Shown here one piece after another: positions 46,781 through 55,612 of a DNA stretch of 64,000 nt. Position 1 is the stretch's first letter, and each line of letters opens with the position of its first letter. The position numbers were made by a program, and so were the translations under genes. This stretch comes from Natronococcus sp. AD-5. Its GTDB lineage: Archaea > Halobacteriota > Halobacteria > Halobacteriales > Natrialbaceae. Where the stretch lies: positions 1,426,001 through 1,490,000 of the forward strand of contig NZ_CP132294.1 in assembly GCF_030734285.1 (NCBI RefSeq), in the 5' to 3' direction. The notes beneath the pieces were generated by a model that saw nothing but the letters and a program-made list of their open reading frames with translations, was not told where the DNA came from and searched no databases.

Positions 46781-47287
46781 GCAATCGGGTAATCCCGTAC
46801 TACCCGCATAAACTTTCCCCTATAGTTTGTCTAAAATTAACGGAGTATCAATAGGAAGTGGCAGTTAGTTACGTAGATTTTCTATTTTGGGTCACGGAAT
46901 ATTATATGCACAGTACGGGAGCGTCGCGGGAGTAATAGGCTATTACCGCCGTTCGAAATTTAGCCGCCGAAGCTCCATCTGTATTTAAGAGTGATTACCC
47001 AACAACTGAGGGTGCCGTCCTCGCCCGGCGTGACTGCCGGGACTTTACTGCAGGAATACCAACCCGTGCCGGATTGAGCGCTGTTTGTGCTGAGCGGATG
47101 GAGCGAAGTATGTCGTCTCGAGAAGCAGTGCAACGGACTCGAGGTACGCGAACGAGCGGGAAAAGTGGTATTCGAACCGCGGAGGGCGTTGCGTCAGCGG
47201 GAGTTCCGAGAGCGCGAATGGAGGGTCGCGTCAGCGGAATGGAGGGGCTACGTCAGCGGGATGGAGGGGGCGCGTCAGCGGAAGTTG
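46781..47287. other. Gene-free region with promoter and tandem repeats
   Basis: 507 bases. The part next to 46780 is AT-rich and resembles the sequence upstream of the paralogue at 48211 (both have CATAAAC followed by T-rich sequence about 30 bases from the start codon). The other end holds 22-bp tandem repeats. No supported coding frame. Confidence 0.55.
47228..47282. repeat. 22-bp imperfect tandem repeats
   Basis: Units begin at 47228, 47250 and 47272 with (G/A)CGTCAGCGG(A/G)ATGGAGGGG; the third is cut after about 11 bases. A more distant copy of the first ten bases occurs at 47191. They lie just beyond the stop codon of the leftward beta-helix gene. There is no spacer/repeat alternation, so this is not a CRISPR. 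Confidence 0.8.
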
Positions 47288-48211
47288 CTAGTCGCCGTTG
47301 GCGGCTTCTTCGGCGCTCTCGGGGACGCCGTCGGGCATCGAGAGCTTCGGATCGTCGGCGACGTCTCCGGTTTGCACCTGGCCTTGCGTGCCGCCGCTGT
47401 AGGCGCCCGATTCGAACTCGATCGACCCACCTTGATGGGTGACGAGTGCGTCGGAGTACGGTCCGGCGGCGAAGTGCGAATCCTCGATCGTCACCGGCCC
47501 TGGCGACCAGACCCACACCGGACGGCCGTGTTCTTCGACGTACCCACCCTGCCCCTGGCCGTAATCGGTGTCGTCGTTGTACGCGACGCAGTTGTGGATC
47601 GAGTCGTCGGAGCCGGCACAGCGGAACGTCGAGACGCCGTTGTTCTTTCCGTAACAGTTCTCGAACGTGACCGAACCGCCGCTCTCGGTATTGGAGCAGT
47701 AGAATCCGTTGTTCGGATACCCCTGAACGTTACAGTACCGGAAGGTGACGTCGCTGCCGGCCTCCTTGTGGAAGAAGACTCCACCGGGACCGTGCTCGTG
47801 GTCGGCGCCTTCCTTCGTTGCTCCGTCGCCGAGGTAGACGTTCTCGATGAGAACCTCGCCGCTGGGCGCCGAAATCGATATCTGGAAGTTGGCACCGCGG
47901 TACAGGCCTTTGAATCCGACGTTCCGGATCGCCGAGTTACCGCCCTCTACCATGAGATCGATCGTGTCGCCCGTCGTGAGATCGATGAGGGTGTTCTCGA
48001 GGGACTCGCCTTCGCCGATCTGGATCGTCTGTCCACTCGCCTCGATCACCTCGTACTCTTCACTGGCGGCAGCGGTGCCGGCTGCACCGACGGAGACTGC
48101 CGCAGTCGCAACCGCTGCGAGCGACTGGACGTAGCTACGGCGGGTTAACGGCGTGTTACGGCCGTTATTACGCGCGTTACTCGCATCGGATGTACGGGGG
48201 TTCTGCGCCAT
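47288..48211 (-). CDS. Secreted beta-helix protein, shorter paralogue (Tat substrate)
   Basis: A 307-residue secreted protein with a Tat signal (PLTRRSYVQSLAAVATAAVS) and a right-handed beta-helix domain that matches the 595-residue neighbour almost rung for rung: VIEASGQTIQIGEGESLENT, RYCNVQGYPNNGFYCSN, ENCYGKNNGVSTFRCAG, GRPVWVWSPGPVTIEDSHFA. It stops after SMPDGVPESAEEAANGD, exactly where the longer paralogue enters its linker and repeats. The two genes probably arose by tandem duplication, followed by gain or loss of the repeat module. It may act on or coat a surface glycan. Confidence 0.87.
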   Translation of the reverse strand: MAQNPRTSDASNARNNGRNTPLTRRSYVQSLAAVATAAVSVGAAGTAAASEEYEVIEASGQTIQIGEGESLENTLIDLTTGDTIDLMVEGGNSAIRNVGFKGLYRGANFQISISAPSGEVLIENVYLGDGATKEGADHEHGPGGVFFHKEAGSDVTFRYCNVQGYPNNGFYCSNTESGGSVTFENCYGKNNGVSTFRCAGSDDSIHNCVAYNDDTDYGQGQGGYVEEHGRPVWVWSPGPVTIEDSHFAAGPYSDALVTHQGGSIEFESGAYSGGTQGQVQTGDVADDPKLSMPDGVPESAEEAANGD

Positions 48212-48827
48212 ACAATGCGTAACCGGGCCTTACGGATCATAAACCTTTCTTTGTCACTTTGGGTTAAATTTACAGAATATATTCCTAACACTGCAGATCC
48301 GGTCACATTGTATGATGGATTCACCACGAAGTTACGAAAGTCGTATACCCGAGTGAGTCCGTCAGCGACGACGGTCTAACCGGAACTTTCCCGAGTAACG
48401 GGTACTTTCTCGGGTACGTAACCGGGGTATCGACGACGAGTAACCACATATATCGTTCCTCCCTCGACGGACGAAACGGTCGAACGAGCGGGCAACCGAT
48501 TGTTATCCGCGGTAATAGATTGCTGACTCGTCCGGAAGCGGTCACGATTCGAAATCCTTCGCCCCGGCGTGGACGAGGTTTCGTCGAGCGTCTCGTTCGA
48601 CCCGATCGGAGATCGGGTACAGCGCGCCGGCCACCGAAGCGAACCGACGATCGAAAACGGTGCCGCCGAACCGATCCGGGCGAGCGAATCGTTGCGTATC
48701 GCGCTCGTCAAGACGATAGGCTCCGAGGAGACCCAAACCGCTCTCGTGAGCGGTCCGTTCGCCGGGAGCATCTCCCGCGATCTGAACCGGTAGGTCGGTA
48801 TCGGGAGGCGGCCTCGATCGAATCAGC
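48212..48827. other. Gene-free region with imperfect direct repeat
   Basis: 616 bases. The first 100 are AT-rich and must carry the promoter of the leftward beta-helix gene. At 48381-48416 two 18-base units (CGG..ACTTTC.CG.GTA) follow each other with a few mismatches, close to another partial unit. Open frames farther on are shadows. Confidence 0.45.
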
Positions 48828-50618
48828 TCACCCGTCGCTCGAGACGTCGTACATCCGGAACTCGTCGTTCGAGATCACCTTGTCCGCGTGCGGATCGTAC
48901 TCGACGCCGCGGAGCGCGGCCTCGCTGTATCGGAGCTCCTGATAGACGTCGAGCTCCCTGCTTTCGTCGAACTCGGTGACGATGAGGTAGTAGCCGACGT
49001 CGTTGTACGCGCCGGTGTAATTGCCCTCGTTGAACTCCTCGCGGTCGATCTCGCCGCTCGAGGCCGTCACGGCGGTGAGCGACTCCTCGCCCTCGAGTCC
49101 GTTGATGCCGTGGTCGAACCGGTACGGGTCGTAGCCGAGTCCCGCGTACGGTACGTCGTCGGCCCCGTGTTCCATCCCCGTTTCGTAGCCGTTGTAGTTC
49201 TCCTCGGTGACGTGCTGTCCCGGACTGTAGATGACGGGCGAAGCGTAGACCGTCATCAGGCCGAGGACGAGACAGACGCCGAGAAACACCGCCGCGACGG
49301 CGTTGGCACCCGGTGGCGAGATGACGCCGGAGAGCCCGCCCACGGCGTGTGCGATCGCGATCCCCGCGAGGATCGTCAACACGACGTAGATGAACCCCAT
49401 CTGTCGGAACGCCATCGTCGGCGTGCCGACGAAGTAGACGAAGAACATGACGCCGAGCGGAACGAGCGCGATTCCGAAGTAGGTGACGAGCGACTTGGAT
49501 TCGCCGTCCAGTCTCGTCCGTCCGAGCCAGGTCAACAGGACGAAGATGCCGACGACGAGACCGATTAGCGCAGCGTCGAGGAACATCGTGACGAACAGCT
49601 CGGACAGGCTTCCGCCGATCTCGGCGAGCGACTCGTCGCGCTGGTCGACTTCGGTACCGGCGCCCACCTCTGACGTGAACATTCCGGTGATGAGCCCCTC
49701 GATGGCGCCGCGGAACCGCTCGTTGCTCACCACCCAGATGGAGAAGATCGATCCGAGCACGAACGTCGGCGTGTACACCGTCGGATGCTCGAGGATCGGG
49801 TGCTCGTCGTAGCGACGGCGGGCGACGTACTGGACGCCGCTGATCGCCGCGGCGAGGATGACGACGTTGACCATCTGCTGGGGGTGTACCAGCAGGAGGG
49901 CGATCGCCGAGACGTACAGCAGGACGCTGAACGGCGACAGACCGAACGGGAGGCGTTCGATCGTCGCGCGGCGGCGGAGATACGCGACGAGCGCAAAGAG
50001 GACGACGGGGACCAGAAACAGCGCGTTCGAGTTTGTGTGAACGCCCATGTGCGTCGCGATGTTGTTGATCGGCAGCACCATCCACGAGACGACCGCTGCG
50101 ATACCGACCGCGAGCGCGTTCCCGCTCAGGTCTCGAACGACGAGCGGGACGAACACCAGAAACGGGACGAACAGGGCGACCATTCCGAACAGGAGGCTGC
50201 GTTCGATCGAGACGCCGCCGAGGTAGTGAAAGATCGTCCCGAGTGCGTGAATTCCCGGATAGAACAGTTCGTGCGCGTCCATCTGTCCGGCGGCGATGTC
50301 CCTCGTCCAGCCGAGGTGCGAGAGCGCGTCCCCCATCCCGGAGAAGTAGTAGTTTCGGATCACGGGGAGGCTCACGATCGACGTCACCGTCGCGGCGCCG
50401 AGGCAGATCCCGATCGCCTGCTGTCGGCCGTAACAGGTGAGCGTCGTGCTGACGGCGATCGCCGTCGCGATCGCGAATCCGACCCACGTCGCCGCCGGCG
50501 TCCCCGTGTAGACCGACACCTCGTAGGCGGTCGCAGGGTCGGCCCTCGCGAGCAGAATCCCGACCGCGAGGGCGACGAATCCGCCGGCGAACGTCCAGTT
50601 GAGCGTCGCTCGGTTCAT
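48828..50618 (-). CDS. Large multi-pass membrane protein of a surface-glycan locus
   Basis: A 596-residue protein with about twelve to thirteen membrane helices in the first 450 residues and an extracytoplasmic C-terminal domain of about 130 residues (from SPGQHVTEENYNGYETGMEH). Near the first loop is YYFSGMGDALSHLGWTRDI, and later IHALGTIFHYLGGVS; acidic residues in the first outer loop resemble GT-C glycosyltransferases or their relatives, but I do not see a certain catalytic pair. It is probably involved in glycan transfer or polymerisation. The ATG at 50618 is chosen before NRATLNWTFAGG, where the first helix begins. Confidence 0.75.
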   Translation of the reverse strand: MNRATLNWTFAGGFVALAVGILLARADPATAYEVSVYTGTPAATWVGFAIATAIAVSTTLTCYGRQQAIGICLGAATVTSIVSLPVIRNYYFSGMGDALSHLGWTRDIAAGQMDAHELFYPGIHALGTIFHYLGGVSIERSLLFGMVALFVPFLVFVPLVVRDLSGNALAVGIAAVVSWMVLPINNIATHMGVHTNSNALFLVPVVLFALVAYLRRRATIERLPFGLSPFSVLLYVSAIALLLVHPQQMVNVVILAAAISGVQYVARRRYDEHPILEHPTVYTPTFVLGSIFSIWVVSNERFRGAIEGLITGMFTSEVGAGTEVDQRDESLAEIGGSLSELFVTMFLDAALIGLVVGIFVLLTWLGRTRLDGESKSLVTYFGIALVPLGVMFFVYFVGTPTMAFRQMGFIYVVLTILAGIAIAHAVGGLSGVISPPGANAVAAVFLGVCLVLGLMTVYASPVIYSPGQHVTEENYNGYETGMEHGADDVPYAGLGYDPYRFDHGINGLEGEESLTAVTASSGEIDREEFNEGNYTGAYNDVGYYLIVTEFDESRELDVYQELRYSEAALRGVEYDPHADKVISNDEFRMYDVSSDG

Positions 50619-51055
50619 GATCGCTCGATACCGTCTCTCTCCGATTCTGTATCGATACGCATGTCTTGGCGAGACTGTCACCGATGGCGGGGTTTGTTAT
50701 AGAGCTCCTACGGCGAACCGGCGTCCGTACCTGTATTCGAAGGGATAGCAGGCGTTTCGCGAACGGAGTTCGATCGACGAATCCCTCACGCGCAACTGTC
50801 CGTGCGCGGTGCTCGACGGAACGGGAACTCGATCGTCACCGCCGACTCTCACGGAACCGAATCTCGGCGTAGCACGGCTTCGACGCCCGGCCTGTACGGT
50901 TCTCAGAGCGCGACGGCGCGCCCTCGGTCCGGGTATGCCGTCCCTGTCGGATCCGGACGGTCGGCTACGGATCGATTTCTTCGCTCTCGAACGATCAACT
51001 ATTCTGATGCTTTTTGTGCTCGTCCGTGATGCCCTACGAGAGACGATCGAGCACT
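50619..51055. other. Gene-free divergent region
   Basis: 437 bases between the leftward membrane protein gene and the rightward PP-loop gene. AT-rich spots near 50690-50705 and 50995-51020 could hold promoters. No coding frame is supported. Confidence 0.45.
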
Positions 51056-52363
51056 ATGACTGCCATCACCATCGACCGACTCGCCGTTGACGAGACGACC
51101 CTCGAGTGCGACGTGCGCGCGTCACCCGAACTCGAGCGCTTCTTCACGAACGAACCGTTCCGGACCGACTACGACGTCTCGATCGAGCGCGTCCCCGACG
51201 GGGTTCTCGCGATACCGGTCCTCGCGCAGGTCTGCCCCGTCGCGTGGGCGAACGGCGCCGACGTCTACGTGGACGAGGTCGACGCGACGTTCGCCCGCGC
51301 CCTCGAGGACGTCCAGGAGACGCTGTGCGGGATGTACGACTTCCTCGAGGGCGGGACGCTCTACGCCCGCCGCACGATCGATCCGGAGCCCCCGGCGCGC
51401 GGCGACAGCGGGTTGCTGTTCACCGGCGGCGTCGACTCAACGTGCTCGTACGTTCGCCACCGCGATGAGTCCCCGACGCTCGTCAGCATCCGCGGCTGGA
51501 CGATCACGCCCGACCCGTCCGACGACGAGAAGTGGCGACACCTCACGGACCGCGTCTCCGAGTTCGCCGCGGAGCGCGGCCTCGAGACGGCGTTCGTCGA
51601 GTCGAACATGCTCTCGTTTCTCGACCATCCCATGCTGTTGGCCCACTACAAGCGCTACGTCGACGGCGCCTGGTACAGCTCGGTCGGCCACGGGCTCGGA
51701 CTGCTCGGGCTCTGCGCCCCCGCGGCCCACGCGCGCGGGATGAACAACCTGTACGTCGCCGCCACTCACTGGGAGGGGATCGACCTCGAGTGGGGTTCGC
51801 GGCCGGACGTCGACGACCGCGTCCGCTGGGCGGGCACGCGGTGTCACCACGACGGTTACGAACTCACCCGCCAGGAACGACTCGACGCCATCGCCGACTA
51901 CGTCGAGAGCGACGCACCCGGGCTCGAGCTCCAGACCTGCAACGCCCGGATGGACGGCAACTGCGGACGCTGCGAGAAGTGCTACCGGACCGCCGTCGGG
52001 CTGCGACTCTCGGGGCTCGAGCCGGCCGACCACGGCTACCCGTTCGACGACCGGGAGTACGATCGGATCCGGGAGGCCCTCGAGAACGGCGAGTGGGTGC
52101 TCGGCCAGGACGAGAAGTACATGTGGGAAGACATCCGAGAGCGCGCCCGCGAGGTCGAACCGGGGTCGCCGGCGGAACGGGCCTTCTTCGAGTGGCTCGA
52201 GGCGGCCGACCTCGAGGAACTCGTCTCGGAGTCGGGACCGCCGTTGACCCACCGACTCCTTCGCGCGGGCGCGAGGAACGCGCCGAACAGCGTCTACAAC
52301 GCGCTCTACCCCGCCTGGACGACGGCGAAAGCGGGACTTCGCATCGCTCGCTCGAACCGGTAA
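51056..52363 (+). CDS. PP-loop ATP-pyrophosphatase-like protein with cysteine-rich site
   Basis: A 435-residue soluble protein. A PP-loop motif GLLFTGGVDSTCSYVRH (residues about 119-135) shows that it binds ATP and probably adenylates a substrate, as in asparagine synthetase, QueC and N-acetyl-sugar amidotransferases. Downstream, LQTCNARMDGNCGRCEKCYRT (about residue 300) has four cysteines suited to a zinc or iron-sulfur site. The N-terminal 115 residues resemble no domain I can name. Context in the glycan locus suggests activation of a carboxylate or keto group on a sugar, or amide formation, but that is inference. Confidence 0.78.
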   Translation: MTAITIDRLAVDETTLECDVRASPELERFFTNEPFRTDYDVSIERVPDGVLAIPVLAQVCPVAWANGADVYVDEVDATFARALEDVQETLCGMYDFLEGGTLYARRTIDPEPPARGDSGLLFTGGVDSTCSYVRHRDESPTLVSIRGWTITPDPSDDEKWRHLTDRVSEFAAERGLETAFVESNMLSFLDHPMLLAHYKRYVDGAWYSSVGHGLGLLGLCAPAAHARGMNNLYVAATHWEGIDLEWGSRPDVDDRVRWAGTRCHHDGYELTRQERLDAIADYVESDAPGLELQTCNARMDGNCGRCEKCYRTAVGLRLSGLEPADHGYPFDDREYDRIREALENGEWVLGQDEKYMWEDIRERAREVEPGSPAERAFFEWLEAADLEELVSESGPPLTHRLLRAGARNAPNSVYNALYPAWTTAKAGLRIARSNR

Positions 52364-52385
52364 GCAGGTGAGCGGGCTCGAGTTC

Positions 52386-52411
52386 TTTTTGCGGCATCGG
52401 GACGCGTTTTT
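52386..52411 (+). terminator. T-tract terminator after the PP-loop gene
   Basis: TTTTT at 52386-52390 and another T-run at 52407-52411 lie 23-48 bases beyond the stop codon, as expected for intrinsic termination in haloarchaea. Confidence 0.45.
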
Positions 52412-52436
52412 ACCGGTCGATTTGTTACGTACTGGT

Positions 52437-52502
52437 GCGAACCTAGCGCCGTTACTTCTATCAGCTACCGGTGATCCTGGCAGAATCGCACTGAAAACAA
52501 AG
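52437..52502. repeat. Dispersed repeat A, copy 1
   Basis: A 66-base segment that aligns without gaps to 61641-61706. My count gives 44 identical positions of 66, and 31 of the first 39, including a shared TTCTATCAG. It lies about 110 bases upstream of the HTH-10 pseudogene. Confidence 0.6.
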
Positions 52503-52612
52503 CGTATATCCAGCGGGTACGAGGTGACGAAAGCGGGCCGTCGGATCAGTTCGAACCTTGGCTGCATTCCCTCGTGATGGGTATTTACGGCCTGAACGCC
52601 ACACTCCGGACA

Positions 52613-52905
52613 ATGGCTACTGAGGCTACCTTTACGGTTCCAACGAATCAGTTCCCCCTGGGTACTGTGTTCGAGCAGTTACCGGACGTGACGGTCACAC
52701 TGGAGCGAATTATTCCGGCTCAGGACGTGGTAGTACGGTCCCCGCCTACGAGCCCGGCTACTTCGAATCCCCACGCGAGGTGACGATGAACGGTCTCGGC
52801 GATGAACTCGGCATTTTCCACCAGGCCGTCGCATCTCGTCTTCGGCGCGGAACCAACCAAATTCTCGGGAATGCGCTGTCCGAAGCAACGGCTCCATCCC
52901 GATAG
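52613..52905 (+). pseudogene. HTH-10 regulator with internal deletion and frameshift
   Basis: The ATG at 52613 opens a typical HTH-10 family N-terminus (ATEATFTVPTNQFPLGTVFE, then VTVTLERIIPAQDVVV). Instead of the usual ~150-residue middle, the sequence jumps near 52735-52745 to the C-terminal DNA-binding part, which is in another frame: YEPGYFESPREVTMNGLGDE, LGIFHQAVASRLRRGTNQIL, ending with TAG at 52903. So the central domain has been lost and the frame broken. Read in one frame it stops at 52783. Clean loss of the middle suggests deletion between short homologies. Confidence 0.85.
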
Positions 52906-52973
52906 CGGACTTAAAAGCATGTTGGATAGTAAAAAGTCAAAGTGAACTCTGCAGGCTACCTGTACTATACAGA

Positions 52974-53333
52974 ATGAACGAGAGTTCCATCGAATTTGAT
53001 GCGGTGCTCGACCTCTGTCGAGACCGGCACCGTCGAATTGCGCTTGCGGTATTCGAAGAAGAGCAGCGCTCGCTAACGGTGAACGATCTCACGAAGACGA
53101 TTCTCAAATATAACCACCAAACGCCGGTTACAGAGGTTTCTGAAGAGGCGCTAACGGAGATTCGAGTCTCGTTGTACCGCGTTCACATCCCGAAGTTAGA
53201 ATCGGTAGGAGTCATCGAATACGATCCGGAGCGGCAACACGCAGAACCGACGGAGCGATTTGACCAGTTGCGGCCGTACCTGTCTGCGATCATTGATCTC
53301 GATCCTACTCTCGAAGAACCCGTGACGTTGTGA
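52974..53333 (+). CDS. DUF7344 winged-helix protein, soluble
   Basis: A 119-residue protein made of a DUF7344-type winged helix: VLDLCRDRHRRIALAVFEEE, LTVNDLTKTILKYNHQTPVT, IRVSLYRVHIPKLESVGVIE and YDPERQHAEPTERFDQL. It is the same fold as the gene at 42186 but lacks the membrane helices. Codon use is less GC-rich than in the flanking glycan genes. It follows the HTH-10 pseudogene, so the two could once have formed a regulatory pair. Targets are unknown. Confidence 0.83.
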   Translation: MNESSIEFDAVLDLCRDRHRRIALAVFEEEQRSLTVNDLTKTILKYNHQTPVTEVSEEALTEIRVSLYRVHIPKLESVGVIEYDPERQHAEPTERFDQLRPYLSAIIDLDPTLEEPVTL

Positions 53334-53422
53334 TTCCGTGCGAATTCATCTTCGTTCACAACGTAATTTTCCAGCCCGTAAACTGCGACACTGACTCGCC
53401 AGACGGCCGCCTCGAGCGTTGA

Positions 53423-54034
53423 TTAGTGATACCGCTGTTCTAACTCTACTGCCCCGGTAACGGCTGCATCGAACTTCTCCCGTAACTCCTCGCTGAACTC
53501 TTGGACGCGGGGATCCTGTTTCACGAGCGTTAACGATCCCCAATCGCCGGATTCAGTTGCAGAGTACAATTGCGTGAACCGTTGACCGTCGTTTCCATAC
53601 GCGGTCACGATCACGTGGGGGCCGAGTTCATCGCCTCGGTCATCGGTACGAGGCCTCCCCAATCCGGTCGTTTCACTCACGCTTACTCGATCGAAGTCGG
53701 TCAGTTCGACGCTGAACCCTCCTGTACCGAGGTGCTGGATTAACCACTCCCGATCCCACTCCTGGGACTCTCCCGTCTTACTGTCTATCCCTGTGACGGT
53801 ATCTGTTGAAATGTCGTCAATACGCCACTTCGAGAGCGTTTGAGAGTCCATCTTTTGGCTCGTTTGCGTGCGCGCGTCTCCCTCCTGTAGTCGATCTCCT
53901 TCTCGAACGCGGATATAGCGCGGCGTATTCGCCGGGAGATCCAGGAAGAGTTCATCAGGGTCGAGGTTGACGAGCGCCTCAACTCCATCGATAATTTGAA
54001 ACGTGTGTTTTCGAGTCCGGTTGCGATCGTTCAT
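53423..54034 (-). CDS. Hypothetical protein, 203 residues
   Basis: I do not recognise this protein. It starts at the ATG at 54034 (NDRNRTRKHTFQIIDGVEAL) and shows a mixed alpha/beta pattern with a YIRVREGDRLQEGDARTQTS segment, a TGIDSKTGESQEWDREWL segment, and a C-terminal helix EELREKFDAAVTGAVELEQR. There are no membrane helices, no signal peptide and no cysteines. GC content is visibly lower than in the core genes, consistent with the surrounding accessory patch. An upstream in-frame ATG at 54073 is less likely because the added residues look untranslated. Confidence 0.65.
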   Translation of the reverse strand: MNDRNRTRKHTFQIIDGVEALVNLDPDELFLDLPANTPRYIRVREGDRLQEGDARTQTSQKMDSQTLSKWRIDDISTDTVTGIDSKTGESQEWDREWLIQHLGTGGFSVELTDFDRVSVSETTGLGRPRTDDRGDELGPHVIVTAYGNDGQRFTQLYSATESGDWGSLTLVKQDPRVQEFSEELREKFDAAVTGAVELEQRYH

Positions 54035-54317
54035 AGAAGCTAGTAGGAGAGCGGGACGGGTTATTCTTTTCACGGTTTTTGGTGATATTCTGCCCGCTTG
54101 GCCGGGTTAATAGTTGTTCTACGTCGGATGTTGGGGGATAGAAGCCATATTCCCCGAGTGTTCTCCATATCGGACGGTGTGTTTGTGTACTTATGAAATA
54201 TTTTTATTTCGAGTAGCGGCGTCTGCTGGCACTTGAGAGATCGTGTACGACGACCACAATCGTGGTACCACGGCCCTCGCAAGTGTTATCCGTGTTCTGA
54301 CGCTACGTTTGTTTGTA

Positions 54318-54512
54318 ATGGCGAAAGGTAACGTTGATTTCTTCAACGACACAGGCGGCTACGGTTTCATTTCGACGGACGACGCGGACGAGGACGTTTT
54401 CTTCCACATGGAGGACGTCGGCGGCCCGGACCTCGAAGAAGGCACCGAGATCGAATTCGACATCGAACAGGCCCCCAAGGGCCCCCGCGCGACGAACGTC
54501 GTCCGCAACTAA
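54318..54512 (+). CDS. cspA: Cold-shock domain protein
   Basis: A 64-residue single cold-shock domain, full length. RNP1-like GGYGFISTDD and RNP2-like VFFHMEDV motifs are present, and the opening AKGNVDFFNDTG and closing PKGPRATNV are typical of haloarchaeal CspA. It binds single-stranded RNA or DNA and probably acts as an RNA chaperone. The start is the ATG at 54318. Sequence upstream is AT-rich (about 54190-54215), and a T-run (CTTTTAG near 54567) lies downstream. Confidence 0.95.
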   Translation: MAKGNVDFFNDTGGYGFISTDDADEDVFFHMEDVGGPDLEEGTEIEFDIEQAPKGPRATNVVRN

Positions 54513-55074
54513 TACCGGTTCAGACCGTCGCCGCGAGGTGACGCTGACCGACGATGACGATTCCACTTTTAGAGAGTAGCTGACGGACGCGAAGAGGCTT
54601 ATCTACGTTGATCGGTGCTCGGTTCGGAACCGGTGAGTATAGTACCTACCAATGGATTCGCCTCGTCGGTGACATTGTTTGTGAATGCTGCCACGTTTCG
54701 TTTTCCCGGGAGAGGGCAAGTCAGTTAATCGTTACAACGAGCGTCACGACGGTGATGAACGTCCGACCGCGGACGGATACAAGAGTGGCGGGTAACTGTG
54801 CCAGAGCCCCTTCGCCCCCACATTACAGCCATCACTATTCGAATGCTCTCCTGTGAGTAACGTGTACTCTACCGAAAGGCTGATACCGGCTTTGAGAGTG
54901 AACAGAACCGCCTCCCGTGCTGGGCTTACCCTCTCTATTCAGCACACCGTTTCTGACGGCTATCGGAAACATCGACTGTCGTTCGGTTACCTTACCTGTT
55001 TAAGTCGTACGTAACAGCCGTTTCACGATCCGGTCTAAAAGCCTGCTACCGACCACCGCCGCGCTCGTCGCGAC
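54513..55074. other. Gene-free tail-to-tail region
   Basis: 562 bases between cspA and a convergent small gene. The 82-codon frame at 54608-54856 has an unlikely composition. The only structured piece I see is repeat B (54928-54957). Confidence 0.5.
54928..54957. repeat. Dispersed repeat B, copy 1
   Basis: 30 bases that align without gaps to 62093-62122 with 23 identities by my count (shared ACCC, TCAG and CCGTT cores). It also resembles part of repeat A (TCTAT, CAG, ACC), so A and B may be related. Confidence 0.4.
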
Positions 55075-55467
55075 CTATCGGCTCGGGTCCTCGTCTTCCG
55101 ACTCGTCGATGTCGAGGTTGATCGGCTGGACGGCCTCGTCCTCGCGTCGCCCCTCGTCGCCGCTCCCGCCCACCGGAATCTTCGTCCGGAGATCCGACGC
55201 GAACGACTGGACCTGGTCGACCAGCGTCTGGACTTCCTCTTCGAACTCCTCGACGGATCGCTCGACGTAGTGCACCCGCTTGGACGGGATTCGGCGGACG
55301 ATGTCGTGACCCTGTTCGTCCTCGTTGGTCTTGATGATCCAGTGGTCCTGGAAGTAGGCGATGTGCTCGTTGGGAACCGTCTTCCTGACGGTGCCCTCGT
55401 CCGGTTCGTCGTAGACGATCGTCGCTTCACCGACGTCGCGTTCGAGTTCGAGATCCTCTTCGACCAT
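55075..55467 (-). CDS. Acidic protein of unknown function, 130 residues
   Basis: A small acidic protein, probably conserved in haloarchaea. The N-terminal half is beta-rich (GEATIVYDEPDEGTVRKTVP, AYFQDHWIIKTNEDEQGHDI, RRIPSKRVHYVERSVEEFEE), followed by a helix (EEVQTLVDQVQSFASDLRT) and an acidic, disordered tail. No known motif. The start at 55467 is chosen because upstream residues look untranslated. It lies downstream of phosphatase copy 2 on the same strand with a 145-base gap. Confidence 0.72.
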   Translation of the reverse strand: MVEEDLELERDVGEATIVYDEPDEGTVRKTVPNEHIAYFQDHWIIKTNEDEQGHDIVRRIPSKRVHYVERSVEEFEEEVQTLVDQVQSFASDLRTKIPVGGSGDEGRREDEAVQPINLDIDESEDEDPSR

Positions 55468-55612
55468 ACGAACCGATCCGACCCGACGGCTGGTAGTCGC
55501 TGTGCTTGCAGGGATCGGCGGTTCCCGTAGACCGACGGCGAAGCGGTGCACCGGCGGACTGACGGCAGAAGTAGCGTGATCTCGCGCGCGCTCGGTTCGT
55601 CGACGGACCGGG

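Noticed and set aside
47228-47282. CRISPR array
   Set aside because: Units are directly adjacent 22-mers with mismatches, no spacers and no cas genes nearby.
54608-54856. 82-codon frame between cspA and the next gene
   Set aside because: Neutral to basic composition, no motif, no ribosome-binding site and no clear promoter.
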